Assembly (NCBI GenBank): GCA_039654915.1
Contig: CM077593.1
Span: forward strand, 75,806,501-75,870,500
Source: Aquilaria yunnanensis
Taxonomy: Eukaryota > Streptophyta > Magnoliopsida > Malvales > Thymelaeaceae
Direction of reading: 5' to 3'
Length of the DNA stretch: 64,000 nt
A program made the translations under genes and the position numbers. Each line of letters opens with the position of its first letter. The stretch's first letter is position 1. Under the pieces are notes generated by a model. The model worked only from the letters and a program-made list of their open reading frames with translations, was not told the origin of the DNA and searched no databases. Positions 23,358-36,300 of the stretch are shown in pieces.

Positions 23358-23620
23358 GTTGGGAATAAAAAATATACAAGGCAAATGGAGACCTTTTTTG
23401 CTATAAAGATGCCTATGGACTTTTCATTTCTATGCATTTGAAGCTATGACCATTTATATAGGCTTACAAGGAAAATAAATAATCCTATTTCCAAGTAAAT
23501 ACCTAGAGACAATGAAAAACAAGTAGGGGACATTCTGTTGGTGGAATATAGTCTTACCTCAATTTTTAGATTATGTTTTGATTTTAATAGATAGACCATT
23601 AGTGTAGTGAACAAAGAGGA
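23358..23620 (-). repeat. 5' LTR of the copia element (outer edge uncertain)
   Basis: Plus-strand TGTTGGGAATA at 23,358 gives an LTR ending in CCCAACA on the minus strand, next to the primer-binding site. A minus-strand TATA box, TATATAAAT, lies at 23,452-23,460. No second LTR is present, so the outer end is a guess. Confidence 0.45.
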
Positions 23621-23698
23621 ATAGAAAGCATGGCAACAAAGAACACAAATAATCAGATAAAAAATATGGAAGAATCAAAATATGTTATTCTTAATATT

Positions 23699-23850
23699 AA
23701 CCCTGTTTGGCATTAGTTCTACCAATTAGCATCAAAGTTTGGACAAAGCTATCTAAAAGTAAGTTTTTGCTTTTAACTTTAGTGATTTAATCTCTGTCAT
23801 TAATAAATCATCAAATCCTCTAACATTAATCCTAAAAAACTCTTCCTAAA
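23699..23850. repeat. Dispersed repeat, copy 2 (partner at 5.8 kb)
   Basis: About 150 bp opening CCCTGTTTGGCATTAG aligns with 5,785-5,945 in the same orientation. It may be a hAT- or Tourist-like MITE, but inverted ends are not clear. Confidence 0.45.
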
Positions 23851-24379
23851 AAGGCATACTTATGCCTTTTTCTCTCAGGAAGTGTTTTATAAGATTCAAA
23901 TTTACTCTTTCAGTGGAAAAGCTAGTGTCATTGGATCGACTGCTGTAACAACCTATTGTTGGCAAAAAAAAAAACTTGGATATAATCTTAATAAAAATTT
24001 TGTAAGTATAAACTGAGGGTAGGGTAATTTTTTTGATCTTTCAATCTCCTAAACTCATTGACATGTAAACTCACAATTGTAAATTTTCTACAATTAACAC
24101 ATATTTATTATGTTGTTTGGAAAAAATATCAACCTTTGCCTTTTTTGATTATTTGTGTTAAATCTAATGAAAAAATGTCATGTCAATGTAAGAAGGACTG
24201 GTGTGGAGACTATAATCAAGACTAGTTTTGAACATTGAAAAAAAGTGTCTCCAATTTGTTGATGCTTAGAGGTGAAGGGGAAGAAAGGATTTGTGAATTT
24301 GATTTTGACCAGACATTTGGGCAAGTAATAGTTTTCTTATCAAAAGGCTTTTAAGGTTGAATATATTGGAATTATTAAA
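23851..24379. other. No gene recognised
   Basis: AT-rich with closed frames; probably the non-coding flank of the LINE that follows. Confidence 0.35.
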
Positions 24380-25215
24380 GAATAATAATGTGTATGTTCA
24401 GGGGCTACCGAGGAGATAGCCCTAGACATGGAGAATGGGTCTTAGGGGTAAGGAGTTAGAGCAATTTAATGACTTATTTTAGGTATATGGCAATGTTTTT
24501 GTTTCTAAAGATGAAGAAGATGTATGCTACTGGTAGATATGTAAAGAGGGCCCATATTCAATGAAGCAAATTAAGGCTTGGTCGATAAATGGGTGCTACA
24601 GATGAATAACTTTGTTGGGAATGATTGTTGGACATATTTAGTACCTCTAAAGTGAATGTTTGTGTTTGGCAAGCACTTCAAGGCAAGTTGCTAAGAACAC
24701 AAAATATTGCACTTTGTAGTGTTTAGTTGGAGGATGAACTATGCTAGATTTGCGGTAGCAATGAAAAGGAGATTGATCATGTCATGGTTAGATGTATAGA
24801 GGTCAGAAGTTATTAGGAATTGGTGTTCAATTGGTGGCAAATAGACTTCAGACCAGAAGTTGATTTATTAGATGTATTAAAAGACAAAATTATGGGCAGC
24901 AACATTGATTGTAATAGCTTGTACTGATTGGGAAAACAGGAATGACTTGGTTTTTAATGAAAAAGTGCTTTTTGCTACTAAGAACTTCTATGATAATTTT
25001 TCTCTTTTGTTTGGGTTGTGAGTAGGCATAAAGTATTGAAATGTAGTATGAATGAATGAAGGTTGAATCCACTCTTAGCTTTTAAATATTGTGTTCAGTG
25101 AGGCTTTGAGGGGCAAGTGGGAAGCATTGATAATCTTTTATACTTTAGTGCTTTCTAGGGCTGAAGGTTGTATATCTTTTTTTGTGAGTTTATAATATTG
25201 TTTTCCTTGTTAAAA
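24380..25215 (+). pseudogene. LINE 3' end: reverse-transcriptase tail and zf-RVT domain, broken
   Basis: Plus-strand translation gives EDVCYW then KEGPYSMKQIKAWS, then KVNVCVWQALQGKLLRTQNI, a Cys pair in ICGSNEKEIDHVMVRC, and FNWWQIDF. This is the zf-RVT pattern of plant LINEs (K-x-FVWQ, C-x-x-C..., H, C). Frames shift several times. The 5' portion of the element is missing. Non-coding 3' sequence runs to about 25,215. It meets the next LINE tail to tail. Confidence 0.6.
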
Positions 25216-25429
25216 AAATTGACATATAATACTCAAGTATTTGATCAAAATTAAGAAATTTTTGAATACGTGGGAGAAAACATTCTTAGGACCTAAAGCA
25301 TTGACAATCATCTCATTTTAGATTAAGAACAACCCCTTAAGATTATCAAGTTTGACAATCCAATATGTTGAGAAAAAAATGGAACTTGAGAATAAAAGCC
25401 CTCTGGTCACCAATAATAGAATTCCTACT

Positions 25430-27060
25430 TTTTTTTTTGGAAAACACCTTAAAGGGCGTGCATTTCATTCCATCAAAAAATCCCAATGGCACTTACAGAA
25501 AAAAGGCCAGGGACCTACAAGAAGAAAATGCCAAAGGTTGACCTAAAAGGAAGATAAAAACAAAGAGCCTATACCTGTGCTTTACAGCAAAATCAGGTAC
25601 TACAACCTAGAATATAGTATCCAAAGAGTAACCAAATTTAATAGAGATTTCAGATTCAACGATCCTTAGTAGGTCTAAAGGAGATCTACAACTATGCTAG
25701 TAAATTTTCCTATTATGTTCCAGCCAAATAACATAAACCAAAGCAGCAACAAAAGCTCTGTGAAATTTAGACTTCACTAATTTACATTTCACCACTCGAA
25801 CAAACAAACTACAGAACTTGTTCCATTTTCTTGTAGCATCCTACAATCTCAGCTTGCTTATAGCTTCACGCCAGAGAGAAGGAGAAAAGGGACATTCGAA
25901 AAAAAGATGATTCATGGACTCAATAACTCGAAGACAAAGAGGGCATAAAGAGAAGTCAAGTCTATGTATTGATTTAATTTATCAAAAGTAGGCAGCCTAT
26001 TTGTCACAGCCCGCCAACATACAAACGAAAACTTAGGGATAGAATTCCAAACCTTGTAGGCCCAATTCACTCGATTAAAATTTTCCACCACATGCAAATA
26101 CTTGAGTTTCATAACAAACTTACCATTTCTAATGCAATCCCATTCTTGATCATGAACACAATTAGATAACTGATCTCTAACCTTCAAAATATGCTTCAAA
26201 TAGATAGAGACATCACATGAAACTACAATCTCCCAGATATCTGAACCACGCACATAATATGTATGGATTCACTAGACCCAAAGACTCTTCTTATCATTCA
26301 TCAACCTCTAGATTTTTTTCCTATTTAAAGCAATATTATAGCCTATTAGACTGAAAATACCTAAGCCACCTTGGTTTTTAGGGACATAAACCTTAGCCTA
26401 AGCAATAGGGAATTTCCTTCCAATAATCGAACTAGTCTAGAAAAAAACTCTACAACATTTTTCTGAATAATGGAGCACCCCCTTAGGAATAGAAAAAATA
26501 GTAGTCCAATAAGCTTGGATACTGAAAATAACAGCTTTTATAAACTATAGTCTACCAGCATAAGATAGAAGCTTAATAAACTAGCCATGAAGGTTTTGAA
26601 GGATTTTCTCTTCCAGGGGCTTATAATGCTTGATCTGAAGCTCTTGGTCAACAAAAGGCACTCCAAGATATTTAATAGGGAGTGTGCCCTTAGGCATATT
26701 TAGAATAGAAAGAATTTCTTATTCAACTTTAAGAGAAACACCACAAAAAAGCATGGTTTTTGTTAAAATTAATCTACAACCTAGTAGTCTAGGAGAAAAC
26801 TTGTAAACAATAACAAAGATTTCTAACAGAGCTAGGGTCTCCCTTGGCAAAGATCGTAATGTCATCTGGAAAGAGAACATGAGAAAGCTTAATTCGCTTA
26901 CATTTAGGATGATAACCAACATAACATTCATCATACATCTTATCCTAAAGAAATAATCCATGGCAATAACAAAAAGAAAAGGAGAGAAGGGATCCCCCTG
27001 CCTAATCTCCTTTTTACCATGAAAAAACCCACACAAAGACCTATACTACTTTATTACGAA
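25430..27060 (-). pseudogene. 5'-truncated LINE: reverse transcriptase (3' half) and zf-RVT domain
   Basis: Reading leftward from 27,060: SLCGFFHGKKEIRQGDPFSP (the RQGDPLSP motif of LINE reverse transcriptase), a damaged active-site region, ILTKTMLFCGVSLKVE, GTLPIKYLGVPFVDQE and the thumb region. Then 26,253-25,912 reads VWNSIPKFSFVCWRAVTNRL and continues ESMNHLFFECPF, the zf-RVT zinc region. The 3' end is marked by a poly(A) of 10 on the minus strand (T run at 25,430-25,439). The 5' end breaks off at about 27,060, typical of incomplete reverse transcription. It sits about 50 bp beyond the stop codon of the O-methyltransferase pseudogene, in the same orientation. Frameshifts and stops make it inactive. 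Confidence 0.8.
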
Positions 27061-27111
27061 AAATTCTTGTAAAACAACATAGTAGTTACTTGAACTTTTA
27101 AAAGAAAATGA

Positions 27112-28067
27112 TTATTTCACAAACTCCATAACCCATTAGTTAAAAATTGATGATACAAATTTGATGTCACTAAATCCAGCTTTTGTTGCCAAGAACATGA
27201 ACTCCTCCTGTGTTTGTTCCTTTCCACTTGGGGCTTGAGCCATAAAAAAAACATCAATTGCAAGGATGTTTCTTGTGATGATGTTGGTATCAGGCTTAAA
27301 TGGCAGCACAACTTTGAGAACAATAAAATTTCCATGTTCTGGAATTGAATCGTAACAATTCTTCAATAGCTTTACGCAATCCTCATCAGTCCAATCATGA
27401 AGTACCCACTGTAAAGTCAAATTTTTGTATTACTTTGGAACGTATATATCCTTGTATGCATGAGTAAAAAAAATGTGTCCTCATCTTTAAAAATATGGCA
27501 TCCCCCTTTGGAACACTTTCAAACATGTCACCCGCAATATGCTCCACACCTACATGTAAATGCTCAACATAAATTTATCTCAATAGTCCTACAACTTCAT
27601 AAAGATGTTGCATCTAATCCTGTAACTTTGTTGAGTACTCCAATTTTGATAATTGGATTAGTAAGGGATAATCCATAATGTGGATTGAAATTATTATAAG
27701 ACTTTTATCCCTAGGCAAAAAAAGTGTTGCATGCAAGGACATAACCATAGACATACCATGGTAGACTGAGCAATGCTCAATGACATGGGGCCAGTCAAAA
27801 TTAACTCCCTTAATAAAAGGGTACTTGGATGTGATCTTTGAGATTATAGCTCCAAGACCACCACCAACATCTACCGCCTTGTTAAGGTGCTTGAAACCAT
27901 TGTAAGAATCAAGGAGCCTTTTCACAAGGATCGTTGTATGACTGAACATAGCTTTGTTGCAAACATCATTAAATTAGGCATCCTTTTTTACATATTCAAA
28001 GGCATGAGTACCAAGTGCCCTATTATATGCAATTCCACCTTCAAGAATAGATTCTTTTAATCCGCTC
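27112..28067 (-). pseudogene. Plant O-methyltransferase (caffeate/flavonoid OMT-like) pseudogene, 5' truncated
   Basis: Three exons are seen on the minus strand: 28,067-27,757, 27,549-27,485 and 27,408-27,112. Exon A carries ESILEGGIAYNRALGTHAFE and the S-adenosylmethionine motif VDVGGGLG, then YPFIKGVNFDWPHVIEH. Exon B has [17 protein letters not shown]. Exon C has [17 protein letters not shown], with the catalytic His of the HDW motif, and ends near WVMEFVK. Splice sites are largely kept: acceptors ATATAG, ATGTAG and TTACAG, and donor GTATGT after exon A. The donor after exon B is AT instead of GT. In-frame stops lie in exon A (after KKDA) and at 27,136-27,138. The N-terminal dimerisation exon is not found up to 29.1 kb. 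The family methylates phenolics in the cytosol; this copy cannot. Confidence 0.85.
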
Positions 28068-29141
28068 CTATATTGTGAAACCAAAATGCAAGAGTTAACA
28101 ACTAAACACTTATTCTGTACTTTATTTTCAGCACTAATTCAATTACTCAAAAACAGAAAGAAGCCTATATATATAGGATGATGAGGATCATTTCTAGGGG
28201 TGCATCTAGCATCTCTATCTTTAGGGGCGGTCGAATTGTTTAATTGTACATAAATGATAACTATATATTTACATCTCAAAATAACTATGTTACTCAATGT
28301 ATATTTATAAAGAGATATGTATTATGTATATACGCTGACAAGATTCAATTGAATCTCACTGAAATAGTAATCTAACAATCATGAAACATTTTATAATATA
28401 TAATACTATAACATATTAATCCATAAAGTTCAAGAGGACAAAGATTCAACCCAAGTTGTTTCAAGATATTGAAACGTGTATTACTTTTTTAAAACAAATT
28501 GGAAAGAAAACATTAGATCAATTATTAAAATTGTATATATTTGTTTCCAACATATTATGTGCATTAGAGAGATGAAAAAAAACCCAAATCATCAAACTCC
28601 CCACCAGTTATGATGACCCTTTTTGTGTATTATCTACAATAATTCACAAGCTCAATTCCATAATACTTAAATGTGCCCACTTACAACTTGAATAGAGCTT
28701 GAAACCAAGTCAGCACCTTAAGACATCAGAATACCAAATATAGTGAGGACGAACAAGTCCGTAGATGCCTCAAAGTTATAAATAACTAAATGAAGATTGC
28801 TTTCTCTAAGTATATGTAACCAATCCACAAAAACGTTGGACCATCTAACACAACTATCAACCCATAAATTAATAATTTCCTATTTTATTTTAATTTTCAA
28901 ATTTATTTTTTTCTGATACTTTATTTCCCTAGTTTAAGAGTTAGTTTAGGGTTCTATTAGGTTAAATAGAATCCTCATTGATTATATATTAAACAGGACT
29001 TCTAGTGTTAAGTAGGATTCTGAGATTTCTTTCGTTGTCTTGTTTAGGTTTTATTTCTAGGATTAATTCCCCATTAGACTTGACTAGGCTTAGAACTCCA
29101 ACTTTTCTTAGGACTTAATCCATTACTTCTAATAGAATTTA
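28068..29141. other. No gene recognised
   Basis: AT-rich; I looked for the missing first exon of the O-methyltransferase on the minus strand and found none. Confidence 0.4.
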
Positions 29142-31195
29142 TAATGACCCTAAAATTTCATTTAGTGTATAAACCTAAAATTGTATCAACTTTGTTTGTT
29201 TAAGTTAATGGAGAAAAGCTAAGTTAAATTTATAATAATAACCATTAAAGGCTTAGTTGGTTATTGAAGGATAGAAAGAAGTAAAAAAGAAAAAAAAAAA
29301 AAGGAAGAAGAAATTTAAAAAAAAACAGAAACTTAAAACCGGAACAAAAAAACCGGAGAGTCGTGGAAGGAAATAAAAAAACAATTGAGAAAAAACATAA
29401 GGAGAAAATGTTGAAAAGACGAAAGGGGGAAAAAAAAGAGAAAAATAAAGAAAGAGAGTTAGAATCTTCTCTCTCTATATATATAAATCTACCTTCGCGG
29501 GAAAAAAAAGGACGTAGTTCTTCTCAATCCAGGAGAATAAGCAAATATTGAAGATTAAGATTATATGCTTAGGATTTTTTTTTATATATTTAAATCAAGG
29601 TTGTTCGTCAAACTTTAACAGCAGATAGTATTTTGCTAACTCCAGGTATTTAAAGAAATAATAGATGTTTGGTAGTGTTTAGAATCAAATTAGAAACAAT
29701 TTTGGCTGAGGTATTGCCGGAAATAGCCAATTTCGGCGAGCCCAGTGAGCTGGAAGAGAACAAAAGGAAAAAGTGATGCTCTGGAGTAAAATCGGCCTAA
29801 TTACAAAGTGGGTACGTAATGTGAGGATATGGGTACCTCTAGCTCCTAAAGTTTATAATGTTACAATTCTATCACTGTGAGTGCGTTTGTGAGGCGAGGC
29901 TTGCAGAGATAATGGGGTTAGTAGCAATATCAATCCCTAGGGTTTTCAACAATGGTTCAACAAGTTCTTAGGTTACACAAATATTCATTTAGACCACTGA
30001 TAGAATAATTTTTTGTTATTTCTTAATTTTGTTTGGTTTTGACTAGGATTTTATATAATTATTTTAGGTGACTAAATCATTGTTTTGGAAATTAAAAAAT
30101 TACAATTTAAGATAAGTTGTTGTCCACCATTCTTAACTTAAATTATTATTTTGCTATCCATTTTATTGATTTTAAAGTATTGAATTATATTGAGCTTTAG
30201 TTATATGAAGCTTTGGTTTTAACATATGGATAATTTGATCTTTGGACTTCTCTTAATGTCACTTTTAGTATTTGAAAGTTTATTTTAAATTTTTGTCATT
30301 TAAATATATTAAAAATAATTACATATACATTATATATTTTTCTGAGTATGTAAGTTGCGTTTTAAGGATTATGAGATGATACATGTTTTACTTATAATGT
30401 TATATTGATATGATTTTATAATTTTTATGGATCTTTTAGATTCTAAAAGTTCATGACTATGAGCATGTATGTTTTCACTCTTTTTTAGTGGGTGGTACCG
30501 GTTCTGTATCCGTACTACTTGAAAAATGTAGTTTTGGAGCCCTTGTGTAGGATATACTGTTCTGTTCTATTCTGCAGTGTACTACTTTTCAGTCTTGTTC
30601 TTCTAGATGTTGTACCAACAATGATTTTTAGTCAATCTATAATGTACTATAATGGTTAAATTATAGTTAATGTGAAACATGACATACAACAGTGATTAAA
30701 GTGTACTTATTTTAACATGATGCACTATAATCATTAAATTGTAATCATAGTAACCGCATCATCTACTATGTTAAGAAATATCATGTTTTGTTATCTATTT
30801 TGTACTGCTTTGTTTTGAATAATGATTTTAGGTATGAAATTTATCTTTGTTTTGTTATGTTTTACAATATAGTTGATTGTATTTGTTTTTGACACTTAAA
30901 TGACTTTTATATTTTTATAAGTATGACCTTCCTACAAATGAATATTTTGACATATTTGTATATTTATTATATTTTTTGACTAATATTGACTTTATGATAT
31001 TTTCAATAAGATTATTTTCTACTTGACCTCTATGTTATATATATATTGTGAACTATTTTTAATTTTTACAGAATGGTGGACAACTTGTTGCTTACTAGGC
31101 ATTCATGCTTACTCCCACTTTTCCCACTAATGTGGATAGTAAGTAATCCAATGTTATCTTGTTGGGGAGTGACTATAAAAGCTCAAGGTTTGAAA
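29142..31195 (+). repeat. Probable long gypsy LTR (Tekay/Del-like), plus strand
   Basis: The block opens near TGACCCTAAAATTTCA. It has a long purine-rich part (29,270-29,470), a TATA box TATATATATAAATC near 29,475, and R-like sequence, and it ends just before TAGTATCAAAGC at 31,196-31,207, a primer-binding-site-like word. This order matches the 2-kb LTRs of Tekay/Del chromoviruses. No partner LTR and no gag-pol follow, so it would be a solo or truncated copy. Small ORFs in it, such as 29,363-29,551, are A-rich chance frames. Confidence 0.35.
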
Positions 31196-31434
31196 TAGTA
31201 TCAAAGCGAGATTTAAAGTACACCATAAACTTAGAGATTTTTGTACAACTTTTTAAGTTTTAGTTGCTTTACCACTCAATCCCAAATATCAAGTAAAAAG
31301 TTTAGATTATAAGTGATGATTATTTGAATTTATTTGGAATGTTTGTAATTTTTCATGTTTGAAAGAATTTTATTTCTTTGAATGTGTGGAGTGTCATTGT
31401 CCTAAAACTCCTAGGTTGTATAAGTGAAAGAACT

Positions 31435-31599
31435 TGTGATACTTTACATCCCACATGGAAAGTCTATGTGATTTTTTATGTGCTTATGTGTCTTATGTTT
31501 CAGAGCTCAATTACCTAGCGTTTATCCTTTCTTAAAAAAAAAAGCCTATATGGTGTAGGTGGGTGTTCCATGAACTAGTTCTGTACTTAAGTTGTTACA
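31435..31599 (+). repeat. TRIM 5' LTR
   Basis: 165 bp, TGTGAT to TTACA, bounded on its right by the primer-binding site. Confidence 0.7.
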
Positions 31600-31601
31600 A
31601 A

Positions 31602-31613
31602 TGGTATTAGAGC
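31602..31613 (+). other. TRIM primer-binding site
   Basis: TGGTATTAGAGC, one change from the TGGTATCAGAGC complement of initiator Met tRNA, two bases after the LTR. Confidence 0.7.
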
Positions 31614-31781
31614 CTACTCGCTTCTGTGATGATATGGGCTATATTTCTGATTTTATGCGGGTCGAGGCTTGATTTTGTTCTATCTGTTCCGTGTACAGTG
31701 CATATCCATGATTTGTTGGGCTCATGATTCTGAGTCTATTTGTGGCCTAACGATGATGTTGGATATATAAGTGGAGGAAAT

Positions 31782-31948
31782 TGTGACAACCCACATCCCA
31801 CATAAGAAGTTTTTATGTGATATTTGACGTGCATGTGTGCCTCTAAGTTTTAGAGAACAATCATCTAGTACTTATCTTTTTCATAAAAAATAACCCATGT
31901 AGTGTAAACAGGTATTACAAGAATGAGTTCTGAACTTTGGTTGTCATA
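31782..31948 (+). repeat. TRIM 3' LTR
   Basis: 167 bp, TGTGAC to TGTCATA, preceded by the purine tract GTGGAGGAAA at 31,771-31,780. Confidence 0.65.
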
Positions 31949-33399
31949 AAATTCTAGTTAAAGGCTAGTGATTCGGACTTAATATAAAGAGCTCTTGTGC
32001 TACAATTGCATAAAATTTGATTATCTCTACTTTTATCAATAAAACTAAGAATTTTTTTCTCTATTCCAATACTTTGCCTATCTACCAAGAGTGATTAATT
32101 CATTTCTTGAACTATAACTTATTGTGTGCAATTTAGCATTTATCTTTTAAGCAAACTCCATACTAGGTCTCCTTCCTTGCTTTTTTATCCCAACCAATTT
32201 AGGTACCTTTACTTTGTCCTAATGATGTCCCATACCTCATATAATGCATCCTATCGGAATCCTTTCTATCATTTGGGCCATTATATTCTTGGTACAAAAT
32301 TCTTGCTTTAATCCCTAGAATTTTTCATTCTACACCTAACACCCCAAAACTTATGGATCTAACACTTCAATCGCCATTTTCACATCACTCAATCACACTT
32401 TTTCTAGCTTTACCACCTTTTGGTCGAATTCCAACCTACCTTGAATCTGAAACACACATGCACCAAGTCCCAAACCCCACCAGGCACATCCAAACACACA
32501 TCCAAAACTAGAGCTAGAATTTGAAATCCCCAAACCACTTGAAAATCCACCGTCTGCATATTGATTTCAAAATTATCATGGAGTGGTTCCATTAGGCATA
32601 GGATGTAATGGTCACTCACCTCTGATACTAAAATTTTGTGCCTATCTCAACATTAACCAACAAGGGGACTTGAAAGCAGAACCGCAATTTTCATGGACAA
32701 AACAAATAAATAAATAAATAAGTCTAGCATTTTCTCTAATGCTCCAAACTTGTTGGATTTTCTCTAATGAAGAAAATACCCTAAAATAACAATCTCTTTG
32801 TTTAGCACAAAAGTCATCAATTTTGATATCTTTTCAAACTTTAGCGTGAATAACAGAGATCCGTAGCTCAGTAGTGATGAAGAAAGTGAAAGTGACGACA
32901 TTGCTAAGATGAATGCAGAGGTGAGGAGTGGGGAAAAGGAGTGGTCGATGAGGTCCTATAGTTGGGAAAGGGTTAAATTGAATTTCCGGGCAACAGATTG
33001 AGGCAGACTCATACTTTTTATAAAAGTGTGACCAAAACAAATGTTTTGCTAAATTATAGTTCTTATGAGAAAATTTAACCAATCTCAGAGAGGGGCCAAG
33101 ATGTATCTGACCTCTAAACAATTCTAGGGGATGCGGGCCTCAACTACTTTGGCTTTAGTTCGGTGCTAATAGAGAGAGCTTTTTGGTCAAGGAGGTATGA
33201 GAGTCTCTTGCTATGCCTTATAAACTATCTACATAATATTTCAATAAGAAAATTATATTTTGTCCAATATATGTAGTAAAAAAAATTATATATTTTATAT
33301 GTATTTGATTAATATATTTCAACGGATAAATATACAATAAAAAGTTATTTTGTTACATCTTTTTGGGTGAGGATTTGAAAAACTATATGTAGTAAGAGC
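31949..33399. other. No gene recognised; scattered repeat debris
   Basis: A minus-strand word TAGTATCAGAGG near 32,614-32,625 resembles a copia primer site but has no convincing LTR beside it. A short plus-strand frame at 32,870-33,000 (EESESDDIAKMNAEVRSGEK) reads like protein but is only about 40 codons and is not identified. Confidence 0.3.
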
Positions 33400-36300
33400 A
33401 TTTAAGATTATGGCTGCTGTACTCTAGTAGTTGTAACTCAAGTGTAGGTTGTTACAAGTAATAAAATCTGAGGAGTGCAAGTGTTGAACCACAGGGAAGT
33501 GAATTAAGGAATACAAATTACAGATTTGGTAATAAAGAAATATTTTGGTGCAAGGTGTGAACAAGTGTGAATTAAAATTCAAATTCAAAGAAATAGCTAA
33601 GGTTAGAGGATCCACTTTTAATATATCGGTTATGATTAATTTTAGCTCATCTTACTACTCAATTGGGGTCCACACATAAAGGAGGTCCCAATCGGAGAAT
33701 TTAGTTAGTATTAACTTTCATTGATCTAAAAATGCCAAACCTTGCTAATGGTTTCAAGCATATATCATGCCAACCTTTGTTTACAATAACTCAAGATTCT
33801 AATACAGCTGGTAGAGCCATGTTCTACAGAGGGAATTAAGCAGCTTTTATGCCAATGATTGACTATGATGAATCAAGACTCCTACTTAACAAGGAGGGAA
33901 GTTAAATAGATTAAGGAAGAAAATACCATTAACATTGTGATCCATTCAAATCAATCATAACCTCTATACCAAAAACTTCACCCTTTCACCTTAGCAAAAA
34001 GAAGATTAGTTAGTCATAATGAAAGTAAACAACATATAGAAAGATGAAATAAACATGGATTGAAAGATCAAAAGAAGAACAAGAAGAAGAACGAGAAAAC
34101 ACTTGGACAGAGCTTCGGTATTGAAAACTAGAACAAAGCTAAAGAAGAAAAGCTAAAGATGATACAAGAACATAAAAGAGGACTAAGAAAATGGCATGAA
34201 TTCGTCGTCCCCCCCCCCCCCCAAGGTGCCTATTTTTAGAGTTTTTGGGGTGGGTAAAATGGTAAAATAGTAAAATGTTGATAAATACAAATTAACAAAG
34301 GCAGGCTGCAACTTCCTTTAATTTTTTGACTATTGTAGACATCAAATTCTCTCTTCTTCAAAGCACAAAACTTGTAGATCTCTTCTTTAGCTTCGAATTG
34401 ATAGCTTCCTCATTAAAATTGGACATATGTAGCTTAAGTTATGTTTTTTCTACCGAAACTTCTCTTTAGCAGATGAAAGAACGAATGGTCTCAACTATAA
34501 TCAGATTTCGGCAATGAAAATGATCAAAATAACTCACAAAATGAAACAGAGTTGAAGATCTATATGTTGGCTTTTACATGAATTTGGAATTACTCAGTTC
34601 TGATGTCTACAACTGCAGATATCATTTTTTTCGTGAAGGGTCACCAAATGATGATTTTACCTATATAAAAAAAATAATTATTTAATATACATATTTTAAT
34701 ATTAATGAACAGTAAAACACATATGTACAGTAAATATGCATATGAACAGTAAGTTGGTGAATAGTAAAAATATATGTGAATAGTAAAAATGTGTGAATAG
34801 TAACCCGGTGGAAAAATGCTCAGAATATAGAAATTAATCATATTTAAAGTTTATAATGATGATTGAAACCCTTAATTGCAATACACTTATGAGTATTCAT
34901 TACACCCCCCAACTAGGTTCTTGCTAGTCCCTAGCAAGTGTAACCTAAGAAAATAAACAAAATACATAATCTCACAACTCATCACAAATTATGCTATGAA
35001 TATATAACACTTGTAAACTTGACTTGCAAGTAATTAATGAAAGGAGAAAAAGTTAAGTCCTTGTTACCAGAGGTAGAGGATCACCCCCTTAGTATTTGCA
35101 CTTATTTTAAGGTGGGTTTGTGAACAGCTTACTTTGTGTTTTTCAATCCAGAGCTTGGAAGGGGATCCAACTTCACACTCACTAGATTCCCAAAAGGGAT
35201 TGCATGTAAATTTAAGTCCAATGGTCTTTATACAAGGTTGTAATGAGGCTGGGTTTGATGAAAGTGGGAATCGGATGGAAGTTTTTTAATGGTGGAGTTT
35301 AAGAGAACTAGTAATACAATGAACAATAAATATGGGCACCTAAATCACTAAATACCCAAATCAAACCTAGTCTCCAAATCCTTTTCAAAACACAATTCCT
35401 TATCAACACATGAGTTTAGAAAACAAATATGGTTGAGTTTTAAACTTATTGAATTTAACACTTTTTTTTTACCTCTCTGTTTCAAAATAGCTAGCCTCAT
35501 TTGACTTGTACAAATATTAAGGCTGAAGTTGTGTTTTTTTTTTCAAAATTGTCCCCCATGATTATGCATTTACCTGTCAGAAAAAGAGAAAAGAAGATGT
35601 ATTTCATCTTTACTTTAGTATGGATTCACATAGGTATGAGCATATATAATTTTATTTGAAAGGGAAAGAAAACAATTTTTTTAGACTGCCGAAAAAAAAA
35701 AGAGGCTAAGTATTATGAAATGAGATAGTCTTTTTTCATATATATATTTTTAACATTATTTTGCGAGGGCTTTTTCTTTTGGTCTCACTTTTGCCTTTTC
35801 TTACCATAAATAACAAATCGACATTTGTTTAAAACTCAAGCATCCAATAATACATACTCAATTTTTATTATTCAAGCTCAACTCACCCTAAATTTTCTAC
35901 TATGACAATTTAAGCACAAGGTAACCCAACATATTCTAAAGTATGCCTCACATTTATTCTTTATTTTACAAAAAAAAAACAACACATTCATTTTAATTCT
36001 CTAAGCCCATAATCACATAAACATCACTAGTTACAAGGACAATAAAGGATTAAATTGAAGTGGAAGTGGTTAAACATATAGGGTTCAAACAAACAATAAG
36101 GCTATAAGGCTCAAAGGGGCCTTCTAAGAAATAATGTACAAGGTTAGCTTTTTGGTAGGTGGTTAGCCCTAAAATGCCATATTTTTCCATAAATTTACAT
36201 GCAAGAAGTAAGGTTACATGGATCCTTAAGACCACTCATCCGAGCAAGGTCTAGCTCAAAACACAAAGTAAGCACTCTCAACAAAGAAATTCACACATCC

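Larger units (their letters stand above)
31435..31948 (+). mobile_element. TRIM (terminal-repeat retrotransposon in miniature), complete
   Basis: Two direct repeats, 31,435-31,599 and 31,782-31,948, open TGTGATACTTTACATCCCAC and TGTGACAACCCACATCCCAC. Directly inside the first lies TGGTATTAGAGC at 31,602-31,613, an initiator-Met tRNA primer site. Directly before the second is GTGGAGGAAA, a polypurine tract. The element is 514 bp with about 180 bp of interior and no coding capacity, which defines a TRIM. The copies differ at many positions, so the insertion is old, and I cannot see a clean target duplication. Confidence 0.75.

Noticed and set aside
32834..33121. 95-codon minus-strand ORF
   Set aside because: No family features; a short plus-strand reading in the same place looks more protein-like, and neither is long enough to support a gene.
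34209..34222. Run of 14 C
   Set aside because: Possibly a slippage tract or an assembly artefact; nothing around it indicates a function.
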